A DNA stretch of 13,246 nt, from contig JAEZWY010000018.1 in NCBI GenBank assembly GCA_023442905.1, forward strand, positions 1 through 13,246, written 5' to 3'. Positions 1 through 5,938 of the stretch are shown here, piece by piece. The notes beneath the pieces were generated by a model. It did no database searches. It was not told where the DNA came from and saw nothing but the letters and a program-made list of their open reading frames with translations. The stretch is from Bacillota bacterium (lineage in GTDB: Bacteria > Bacillota > Bacilli > Lactobacillales > Aerococcaceae). A program made the position numbers and the translations under genes. Each line of letters begins with the position of its first letter. Position 1 is the stretch's first letter.

Positions 1-416
1 CCGAAGGGCAAATTATCTTAGACCGTGACCTTGATGCACGTGGTATTGAGCCACCAATCAACGTATTGCCATCACTTTCTCGTCTAAAAGATAAAGGTAC
101 CGGTGAAGGTAAAACACGTAAAGACCATGCAGCAACAATGAACCAACTATTTGCTGCTTATGCGAAAGGTAAACAAGCGAAAGAGCTATCTCAAGTATTG
201 GGTGAATCAGCATTGTCAGAAACAGATAAGAAATACGTAGCCTTTACTACAGCGTTTGAAGACAAATATGTTGATCAAGGTTTTGAGTACAACCGTACGA
301 TTGAAGAAACCTTAAACCTAGCTTGGGAATTACTAGCGATCTTGCCTCGTACAGAATTAACACGTATTAAAGATGATTTAATCGATACATACATGCCTTC
401 AACTGAAGGAGAGTGA
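1..416 (+). CDS. ntpB: V-type ATP synthase subunit B, 3' part
   Basis: This is the C-terminal 137 residues of the non-catalytic nucleotide-binding B subunit of the V1 head of a V-type Na+/H+ ATPase. The gene runs off the left edge; the first full codon is at position 3. The visible protein begins in the conserved stretch EGQIIL...ARGIEPPINVLPSLSRL. It continues through GTGEGKTRKDHAATMNQLF, ending in the helical C-terminal domain with the conserved ELLAILPRTELTRIKDD. The gene stops at TGA 414-416, six bases before the ntpD start, and the ntpD ribosome binding site overlaps its last codons, so the two are co-transcribed and probably translationally coupled. B followed by D is the usual order (ntpA-B-D) in Enterococcus-type V-ATPase operons. 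Identification is very secure from family resemblance. Confidence 0.96.
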   Translation, partial: EGQIILDRDLDARGIEPPINVLPSLSRLKDKGTGEGKTRKDHAATMNQLFAAYAKGKQAKELSQVLGESALSETDKKYVAFTTAFEDKYVDQGFEYNRTIEETLNLAWELLAILPRTELTRIKDDLIDTYMPSTEGE

Positions 417-422
417 TTTTAA

Positions 423-1058
423 ATGGCAAATGCGCTAAATGTCAAACCAACACGGATGGAACTGAGCACATTAAAAGACCGTTTAAAGGTTGCTCAAAAT
501 GGTTATGACTTACTAAAAGATAAGCAAGATGAATTAATGCGTCAGTTTATTGAATTGATCAAAGAAAATAACCGCTTGCGCAATGAAGTAGAAGATGAAT
601 TGTCTGGTGCCTTAGGTAATTTTGTATTGGCCTCATCATCCATGAATGATGCCTTTATGGAGGAAATTGTTGCCTTACCAACAAAACAAGTCAACTTAGA
701 AATTGCCCGCAAAAATATCATGAGTGTTGACGTTCCTAAAATGTCATTTTCATACGATGATGACAATAAAAATAACGACAACGAAGTGAAATATGGTTAT
801 TTGAATACGTCTAGTGAATTAGATGATGCCATTGAAGTTTTGAATGAAGTTATGCCTAAGTTATTAAAATTGAGTGAAATTGAAAAAACATGTCAATTAA
901 TGGCAACAGAAATTGAATCGACAAGACGTCGGGTAAATGCCTTGGAGTACCGGATGATTCCAAACATTCAAGAAACCATCAAGTATATCCAAATGAAGCT
1001 AGACGAAAACGAACGTGCATCTATAACTCGTATGATCAAAGTAAAAGACATGGGGTAA
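423..1058 (+). CDS. ntpD: V-type ATP synthase subunit D
   Basis: Central-stalk rotor subunit D of the V1 sector, which couples ATP hydrolysis or synthesis in the A/B head to rotation of the membrane ring. The 211 residues match the usual length (about 205-215). The N-terminus carries the typical signature NVKPTRMELSTLKDRL, followed by a long amphipathic helix. The C-terminus is a second long helix containing RRRVNALEYRMIPNI, the family hallmark. Together the two helices form the antiparallel coiled coil of the rotor; a variable acidic and asparagine-rich patch (around residues 110-122) lies between them. GGAGAG near 407-412 serves as ribosome binding site. It is the last gene of the operon here; no ntpH/ntpJ-like gene follows, and structured non-coding sequence starts immediately after the stop. 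Confidence 0.96.
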   Translation: MANALNVKPTRMELSTLKDRLKVAQNGYDLLKDKQDELMRQFIELIKENNRLRNEVEDELSGALGNFVLASSSMNDAFMEEIVALPTKQVNLEIARKNIMSVDVPKMSFSYDDDNKNNDNEVKYGYLNTSSELDDAIEVLNEVMPKLLKLSEIEKTCQLMATEIESTRRRVNALEYRMIPNIQETIKYIQMKLDENERASITRMIKVKDMG

Positions 1059-1064
1059 ACACAA

Positions 1065-1245
1065 GGGTGCGAAAGCCGACGCCAAGGGAGGAACGTTGGA
1101 AGATTAGGGCAGTGGCTGACACAGTCAGGTACAACCTAATCTGAAACGCAGTCCTCCCTGGAGGCTTGAACCCGACTAAGAGTGTGAGCTCTACTGAGGG
1201 TACGAGCTACTATGTTTGCTACGTTAGCCAGTCTAATTGTAACTT
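1065..1245 (+). ncRNA. candidate structured RNA downstream of ntpD
   Basis: No convincing protein gene is present, but the sequence folds into a nested set of helices that I paired by eye. GGGT 1065-1068 pairs with ACCC 1170-1173, AAGCC 1073-1077 with GGCTT 1163-1167, and AGGGAGGA 1085-1092 with TCCTCCCT 1152-1159. Inside these, CGTT 1094-1097 pairs with AACG 1145-1148, AGATTAGG 1101-1108 with CCTAATCT 1135-1142, and CTGAC 1116-1120 with GTCAG 1124-1128. The 3' half (1174-1245) is GC-richer than the surrounding spacer and holds three GCTAC-type motifs. GTTAGCCA 1223-1230 could alternatively pair with TGGCTGAC 1113-1120, suggesting a pseudoknot or switch. No good promoter is visible, so it may be processed from the V-ATPase transcript. 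The 3' boundary is uncertain; the next terminator hairpin is at 1298-1337. I cannot assign an Rfam family with confidence. Confidence 0.6.
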
Positions 1246-1297
1246 TGTGGAGCCTTCAACTTGCACTTACTGGTCATTTAAAATAGTTTTCAAAGTG

Positions 1298-1337
1298 AGA
1301 GATCAAATCAATTCAAGCAATTGGTTTGGTCTCTTTT
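1298..1337 (+). terminator. Rho-independent terminator after ntpD/structured RNA
   Basis: A 16-bp stem (1298-1313 against 1319-1334, two G-U pairs, no mismatches) with the 5-base loop CAAGC is followed by a short T run at 1334-1337. It most likely ends the V-ATPase operon transcript and the candidate RNA inside it. The T tract is short, so termination may be partial. Confidence 0.7.
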
Positions 1338-1384
1338 CCATATGTGACCATGCTTTGGAAGGTTTCATAATAGGAAAGAAGTCC

Positions 1385-1414
1385 TTTACAAAGCTTCCTT
1401 AAAAATGCTATAAT
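1385..1414 (+). promoter_or_regulatory. promoter of the SRP RNA gene
   Basis: TTTACA at 1385-1390 and a perfect TATAAT at 1409-1414 are separated by 18 bases. They place the transcription start at about 1420, immediately in front of the SRP RNA hairpin. This is a typical strong housekeeping sigma-A promoter. Confidence 0.85.
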
Positions 1415-1419
1415 AGAGA

Positions 1420-1513
1420 TTGCCGAAAGGCCTTGCGGCAAGGGTAGAGATGTGAACCGGGTCAGATGGGGAACCAAGCAGCTCTAAGCATTGTCTATCC
1501 TGTGCTGTAAGTT
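1420..1513 (+). ncRNA. ffs: signal recognition particle RNA, small bacterial type
   Basis: RNA component of the signal recognition particle, which with Ffh targets nascent membrane and secreted proteins to FtsY and the Sec translocon. The diagnostic domain IV is present: GGTCAGA and AAGCAGC flank the apical UGG/CCA stem (1467-1469/1474-1476), capped by a GGAA tetraloop at 1470-1473. Lower helices are AGGGTAGA 1441-1448 with TCTATCCT 1494-1501, and CTTGCGGCA 1432-1440 with TGCTGTAAG 1503-1511 (two G-U pairs). A small GCC-GAAA-GGC hairpin sits at the 5' end (1422-1431). The length of about 90 nt and the lack of room for an Alu domain mark the short 4.5S-like form found in Lactobacillales rather than the about 270-nt Bacillus form. 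The exact mature ends are inferred from the helices. Confidence 0.93.
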
Positions 1514-1541
1514 AGTATAAATTTAAACGGCTAGAAGCCAA

Positions 1542-1577
1542 AACGCCAAGTGTGAACTTTCACGCTTGGCGTTTTTT
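1542..1577 (+). terminator. terminator of SRP RNA, possibly bidirectional
   Basis: AACGCCAAGTGTGA pairs with TCACGCTTGGCGTT (one G-U pair) around a short ACTT loop, followed by T6 at 1572-1577. Four A bases precede the stem, so on the opposite strand it could also end the converging GAP-family gene, whose stop lies at 1585, only eight bases away. Confidence 0.9.
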
Positions 1578-1584
1578 ATTTCTA

Positions 1585-2283
1585 TTAAAGATTGTTGAAA
1601 CCATACCATAGTAAGGCAAGAGCTATAAAAGCTAATATTAAGGGTAAAATATAAGTTATGGTGAAGTCTAGCCATTGTGCGACCTGTGAATAAATTGTTG
1701 TCAATTTACTGTTGAAGAAAAGTGACATGAAGAATAAGCCGTATAAGGGTAGTACATACAAGATAAAGGAATAGAAGGCTAGTAAGATAGTTGCTTGTAA
1801 ACCTGTAACAGAATTTGCTGCAAAGTATCCTAGTAAAGCTAGGTAGGGAGCGGCAGACGATAATTCGGCAGCGCAAGTAGCAGCACCAATCATGAATAAA
1901 GATGCAGGAGACAAGTGGTTATCATCAGGATTCTTGATTTGATGATCAGTTTTTTCAACTTGGTTTGTATCTGTTTTACTTTGTATAACAAATTTATAAA
2001 TCAAATAAATGATGATAAAGGCACTAACCAGTAGACTTGTAATGGCCCAAAATGCTGGATAGTGATTATTTATCCAAGTAAAAGCCTGCATAATCCAATT
2101 GGAAAAGCCAAAATAAAAGACTAAACCAAAAATATAATTGATCAAACTATTGGCAAATATAAAAGATAAAATATGATAAGGTGATTTAATTTTAGATTGT
2201 AGAACGAATTGCTGGGTGAGGGCAATGGGATTTAGCCCATCTATTAAGCCAGCAATCAGTGTAGTTGATAGGACTGTAAACAT
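1585..2283 (-). CDS. GAP-family (peptidoglycolipid-addressing-protein-like) membrane protein
   Basis: An integral membrane protein of 232 residues, probably with six transmembrane helices in two sets of three, separated by a polar cytoplasmic-type linker (around residues 103-125, rich in K, D, N and Q). The first helix holds GLIDGLNPIALT and the fourth holds AATCAAELSSAAPYLALLG. Paired 'DGLNP' and 'E...PYLA' motifs in repeated halves are a feature of the GAP/Sap group in the LysE-like transporter superfamily; I recognise the family but cannot name a substrate. I chose the ATG at 2283 because a strong GAGGAGG ribosome binding site (2287-2295) sits just before it. An in-frame upstream ATG at 2334 would add 17 residues, but it has no ribosome binding site and is encoded inside a terminator-like hairpin. 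The gene stands alone behind a long structured leader (see 2303-2371). Confidence 0.72.
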   Translation of the reverse strand: MFTVLSTTLIAGLIDGLNPIALTQQFVLQSKIKSPYHILSFIFANSLINYIFGLVFYFGFSNWIMQAFTWINNHYPAFWAITSLLVSAFIIIYLIYKFVIQSKTDTNQVEKTDHQIKNPDDNHLSPASLFMIGAATCAAELSSAAPYLALLGYFAANSVTGLQATILLAFYSFILYVLPLYGLFFMSLFFNSKLTTIYSQVAQWLDFTITYILPLILAFIALALLWYGFNNL

Positions 2284-2295
2284 AATTTCCTCCTC

Positions 2296-2371
2296 AAAAA
2301 AAGCCGGATAAATACCCAAGTAGCACACCTTCATGGTGAAGGGCCTATGTGCTCAAGTATATCTATCCGGC
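2296..2371 (-). promoter_or_regulatory. terminator/attenuator hairpin in leader of GAP-family gene
   Basis: Read on the minus strand, GCCGGATA pairs with TATCCGGC (outer 8 bp, 2364-2371 with 2303-2310). Inside it ATAC pairs with GTAT, AGCACA with TGTGCT, and CCTTCA with TGAAGG around a CCA loop. A run of seven U follows (2296-2302), directly abutting the GAGGAGG ribosome binding site. This is the form of an intrinsic terminator, but no promoter can fit between it and the start codon at 2283. The gene must therefore be transcribed through it, which suggests regulated read-through (attenuator or riboswitch expression platform). It may also limit read-through from the helicase gene upstream. No known riboswitch class was recognised. 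Confidence 0.65.
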
Positions 2372-2398
2372 GATAGTCGTTTTATTTTATGTGCTTTT

Positions 2399-2427
2399 AT
2401 CCTATCAAAATGATGACAGATTGGCAA
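2399..2427 (-). promoter_or_regulatory. putative promoter of GAP-family gene
   Basis: On the minus strand, TTGCCA (2422-2427, five of six consensus bases) and TAGGAT (2399-2404, four of six) are spaced by 17 bases, just downstream of the helicase stop. The start site would be near 2392, giving a leader of about 109 nt that contains the whole hairpin at 2303-2371. Confidence 0.45.
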
Positions 2428-2437
2428 GGTAAGGTTA

Positions 2438-5290
2438 TTACTGTAAATAATTAAAAAGATTTCTTGGAATAGCTTGCTTAAAATGGAGATCTATTTCAAC
2501 TACATTCCTATATTTACCATCACCACTAGGTTTTTCTAGTTGGGTAATCGAAGAAACATCTGGCGTTACTTCACCGAGATAATAAAATTCAGTACCTTCA
2601 TCATCGTCTTTCTTAATAAACATATGAATTTGCCAGTCATCAGCATCCTGTAAGATTTTCACTTCAGGAGAAGCCAAGGTTCTTGGTGCTTTCGTAAACC
2701 AAGTCATGGTTGTTGGATCTAGCAGGGCATCTTCATAAGCTACTTGCGCACCTTTAAAATCATCACCTTTATCTAGAGTAACAAAAATGGTGAAAATTTT
2801 GCGTTGCTTATCATGCGTATAGCCGCCAATATTTTGGTCTACTAATTGGGTCCGCCATTTAAGCAATCGTAAGGCGTCCCGACGACCGTATTTTTGATAT
2901 AAGGTTAAATCAGTTGTTCTATTATAGTCGTCATTTAGTAGAGTTGCAGTCGTAATTAAGTCATTCAAATGATGTAAAAAGGTTGCCTCTCGTTTTGCTG
3001 ATTGGAAGCCTGGACTGACTTGGATACCATCGTCTTGAATGGTCACCACTTGTCCTGGTTGATAAGTCTTCTTCGCGCTACCAGCATAATAATCAGTGGA
3101 TAAGGTGCGAACCACGGATTGGACAATAGTATGGTCATTAGCTAAGTCATGTTTTCCAAAAATAGTTTCTATAGATTTAAAACTTAAATCATCTATACCT
3201 TCTTTAGCAAGCTCACTTAAGAGCACTAATTCATGTAGTCGTTTACCGGGTAAGATTTCGCGAGATAAAAATTTCAAGATAGCATTAGCAGGTTTTGACA
3301 GGTAGCTGTCACTTTCTTTAATACTGGCTAAAAAACTCGGGTAATTATCTTTTTTATTGGCCAATAGAAAGGGATCAAAACTATTGGTTGTTTGAAAGTC
3401 AATCAACATGGGTATACGCCCTAGTTCATTTTTCAGACCAAAGTAACTTTCCTTTAACTCTTTCATGGAATCTAGTTTTACCGCATTTATAGAATCAAAA
3501 ATTCTTTCCTTAGCAATCGACTCAAAATTGATATTAGATAGTCCAGAAAGGAAGTTGGTATTAACTGTTGTTTTGCGCATAGCATCTTTACTGCGATTGG
3601 AGTTACCAGAAAGGGCAACAGGAATCAGATAGTTGTTCTTATAATTACCGATAAAATCGATAATATTCACAAATTTCTTATCTACATGCTTACGAAGACC
3701 ACGCCCCATTTGTTGAACGAATATAATACTGGACTGGGTATTACGCAGCATAACCACTTGATTAATCTCAGGAATATCAATGCCTTCATTAAAGATATCC
3801 ACGGTAAAAATATAGTCTAAAAGACCAGCTTTCAATCGGTTGACCTGCTTGGTTCGAACCTCTTGGCTGTCGCCACCAGAAAGGGCAACGGTTTTATAGC
3901 CGCGGCTATTAAATTTATCAGATAAGGATTTTGCTTCTTCGTTTCGGCTACAGAATACTAAACCTTTTACTTTTTTCTTGTCTAAACCGTAATAGGTCAA
4001 CTTGTCCATAACATAATCAACACGTTCATCTAGAACTAGATTTTTTAGATGGGTAGTTTCAGATATCATTTCACCATCTTTTTCATAGTCGGTTACACCA
4101 AAATAGTGGAAGGGTGCTAGTAAGTCTGCTTCAAGGGCATCTTGTAAACGAATTTCGTAAGCAATATTGTAGTCAAAAAGTTCATACAAATTGTACCCAT
4201 CCGTACGCTCAGGTGTCGCTGTTAAGCCAAGCAAAAACTTAGGTTTAAAATAGTCGAAAATGCGTTGATAAGATGCAGATCCTGCTCGGTGCACTTCATC
4301 TACTAAGATGTAATCAAATTCTTCTGGATCAAATTGCTGTAAATGTTGATCGCGGCTAATGGTTTGTTGGGTAGCAAAAATATATTTAGCGGTAGTATCC
4401 TTTTGATTTCCCGTATACCAACCAAAAGCGTCATCAGATGCTTCATGTAAGACCTTTTTAAAGGAAGTCATGGCTGCATGTAAAATCTGTTCTCGGTGAA
4501 CGATAAACAGCATCTTTTTAGGTTTTGTTTCCAAGACATCGAAAGCAGCTAAATAGGTTTTCCCCGTACCGGTTGCTGCAATGACTAAACCACGGTCAGC
4601 CCCATTTTGTCGTAACTCTATCAAACTGTCTAAGGCTGGTTGCTGCATCTTGTTCGGTACAATAAACTGCTTAGTGGGGTCTTGCAAGATGCTAGTATCA
4701 CGATATTTAGGTGGTTGGAAGGACCTGGTGTACTGTGCTATCCATTCTTCAGTTAAAGGTTGTGCACTTGCCCATTCTTTGTCTAAATGAGCCTTCATTT
4801 GATGAATAATCGCTCCATGATGGTAGGTCGTGAGTTTGACATTCCACTCGTAATTAGTTTTCAAGGCATGATTGGTCAGATTTGATGACCCAATAATAAA
4901 GGAAGCGTGGTCTTTATGTTCAAATAAATATCCTTTTGCATGAAAAGCTTCTTTATCCGAAATATGGACCTCTAAATTTGGTATCTTCAACAAAGCCTTG
5001 AAAACATCAGGCGAATTAAAGTCTAAATAATTTGATGTGATTAATCGACCTTTTATGCCTCGTTGGTTTAAGTCAAACAAGTGTGTCTTCAGCGTATTCA
5101 GGCCACTCTCTGTCACAAAGGCCACAGAAAATGTGAAGGTTTCGCTGGTATCTAACTCTTCCTGCAAGGTATTTAAAAGAAAGACATGCGCATCAGGTTG
5201 GTTAATAATCAGTTCAGGATCATACTGGGCATGCCCCAACTGACGCTTATCTATAAAAGCATGCCGCAAAGATTGCGCTAATAAATCCAT
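2438..5290 (-). CDS. PLD-nuclease/DEAD helicase/DUF3427 fusion protein
   Basis: A 950-residue multidomain DNA-acting enzyme. Residues about 30-155 form a phospholipase-D-like nuclease module with H117-x-K119 and the GSSN motif at 134-137. Residues about 205-560 are a superfamily 2 helicase: Walker A AATGTGKT 238-245, DEVH 331-334, motif III TAT 357-359, motif V region NEGIDIP near 501, and motif VI QQMGRGLR 526-533. Residues about 760-950 resemble the DUF3427 domain, with NIGGYT, FKGAQVAYEDALLDP and the FYYLGEVTP motif. All catalytic helicase residues appear intact. GGAGGAG five bases upstream fixes the start at 5290. The NUDIX gene lies 18 bases upstream on the same strand, so they are probably an operon. 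The architecture is known from many Firmicutes; its role is unproven, with DNA repair or a restriction-like anti-phage role being the usual suggestions. Confidence 0.9.
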   Translation of the reverse strand: MDLLAQSLRHAFIDKRQLGHAQYDPELIINQPDAHVFLLNTLQEELDTSETFTFSVAFVTESGLNTLKTHLFDLNQRGIKGRLITSNYLDFNSPDVFKALLKIPNLEVHISDKEAFHAKGYLFEHKDHASFIIGSSNLTNHALKTNYEWNVKLTTYHHGAIIHQMKAHLDKEWASAQPLTEEWIAQYTRSFQPPKYRDTSILQDPTKQFIVPNKMQQPALDSLIELRQNGADRGLVIAATGTGKTYLAAFDVLETKPKKMLFIVHREQILHAAMTSFKKVLHEASDDAFGWYTGNQKDTTAKYIFATQQTISRDQHLQQFDPEEFDYILVDEVHRAGSASYQRIFDYFKPKFLLGLTATPERTDGYNLYELFDYNIAYEIRLQDALEADLLAPFHYFGVTDYEKDGEMISETTHLKNLVLDERVDYVMDKLTYYGLDKKKVKGLVFCSRNEEAKSLSDKFNSRGYKTVALSGGDSQEVRTKQVNRLKAGLLDYIFTVDIFNEGIDIPEINQVVMLRNTQSSIIFVQQMGRGLRKHVDKKFVNIIDFIGNYKNNYLIPVALSGNSNRSKDAMRKTTVNTNFLSGLSNINFESIAKERIFDSINAVKLDSMKELKESYFGLKNELGRIPMLIDFQTTNSFDPFLLANKKDNYPSFLASIKESDSYLSKPANAILKFLSREILPGKRLHELVLLSELAKEGIDDLSFKSIETIFGKHDLANDHTIVQSVVRTLSTDYYAGSAKKTYQPGQVVTIQDDGIQVSPGFQSAKREATFLHHLNDLITTATLLNDDYNRTTDLTLYQKYGRRDALRLLKWRTQLVDQNIGGYTHDKQRKIFTIFVTLDKGDDFKGAQVAYEDALLDPTTMTWFTKAPRTLASPEVKILQDADDWQIHMFIKKDDDEGTEFYYLGEVTPDVSSITQLEKPSGDGKYRNVVEIDLHFKQAIPRNLFNYLQ

Positions 5291-5308
5291 ATTCTCCTCC
5301 GAAATATC

Positions 5309-5704
5309 TTACAAGGTCATCTTAGATAACTTCTCAACAGCAGGTAGGTCCGCCGGTGCCCAGTCTAAATCTTTCAATTCGCTAGGCTTCAACCATTTGA
5401 TCGCCTCGTGTTCCGTTAAAAAGGGTTCGCCTTCCTTAAGCTGGCAAATAATTGTGGTCAGGTGAACTCTTCCAAAGTCATATTCATAGGCTGAAGAATC
5501 AAAAATATCCGGTGCAAGATCTACTGAAATTTTTAACTCTTCGGCTAATTCGCGTTTAAGGGCTTCTTGTGCAGTTTCGCCGGCTTCTATTTTCCCACCA
5601 GGAAACTCCCATAAGTATGCTAAGGATTTTTCACCACCGCGTTGCGCACATAAAATACGTTGGTCTTTTATCAGAATTGCCCCAACAACATAGATATCTT
5701 TCAT
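5309..5704 (-). CDS. NUDIX hydrolase, MutT-like (deoxy)nucleoside triphosphate pyrophosphohydrolase
   Basis: A 131-residue single-domain NUDIX enzyme that hydrolyses a nucleoside triphosphate, typically 8-oxo-dGTP or a non-canonical or cytidine nucleotide, to the monophosphate and pyrophosphate. The Nudix box is complete: G37, E43, then R51-E52-L53 and E55-E56, with only the usual glycine near the end replaced by K58. The preceding EFPGGKIE and the N-terminal strand VVGAILIKDQRILCAQR fit the MutT/CTP pyrophosphohydrolase group. I chose ATG 5704 because AAAGG lies about eight bases upstream; a GTG at 5713 would add three residues but overlaps that site. It precedes the helicase gene by 18 bases. 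In related organisms NUDIX enzymes accompany DUF3427 helicases, consistent with a shared nucleic-acid-quality role (inference). The exact substrate cannot be told from sequence. Confidence 0.9.
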   Translation of the reverse strand: MKDIYVVGAILIKDQRILCAQRGGEKSLAYLWEFPGGKIEAGETAQEALKRELAEELKISVDLAPDIFDSSAYEYDFGRVHLTTIICQLKEGEPFLTEHEAIKWLKPSELKDLDWAPADLPAVEKLSKMTL

Positions 5705-5786
5705 TGGTATCACCTTTCAATCGTCTTTTTACTTCTATTAAAGTATATAGATCATTTTACCGGACCCATATCAAATAAGAAAGATC

Positions 5787-5858
5787 AAAAAAACCGGCTA
5801 GCCTAGTTTTCACTGACTTGCTCACGTAGAGCAGTTACCATGAAAAACTAAACTAGCC
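5787..5858 (-). terminator. terminator of the TRAP transporter operon
   Basis: On the minus strand, GGCTAG (5853-5858) pairs with CTAGCC (5796-5801), continuing through TTAGTTTT/AAAACTA-type pairing. An inner GCTC/GAGC hairpin closes the apex. T7 follows at 5787-5793. It sits 80 bases downstream of the dctM stop (5939), the right position and direction for ending that operon and insulating the NUDIX gene. Confidence 0.8.
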
Positions 5859-5938
5859 AGTATTATTGTATTAAAATGCTTTGCGCTTATTTAGACGCAT
5901 AAAATCATTTTTCCATTAAATCTTACAAAGGGTATTTA

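Noticed and set aside
542..781. Minus-strand open frame inside ntpD
   Set aside because: It lies wholly opposite a conserved rotor-subunit gene, with no ribosome binding site or recognisable product.
1059..1260. Group II intron or RNase P/tmRNA identity for the structured segment
   Set aside because: The GTGCG and AGGGTACGAG phrases recall group II introns, but there is no domain V, no reverse transcriptase and too little length. RNase P, tmRNA and 6S hallmarks are also missing.
1166..1402. A 78-codon plus-strand open frame after ntpD
   Set aside because: It overlaps the structured RNA, the terminator hairpin and the SRP promoter, has no ribosome binding site, and its composition (many C, S and Y residues, no domain) is not protein-like.
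2284..2400. Assignment of the GAP-gene leader to a known riboswitch (manganese, fluoride, cobalamin, SAM, lysine)
   Set aside because: I compared remembered consensus motifs and none matches. The architecture is supported but the class is not.
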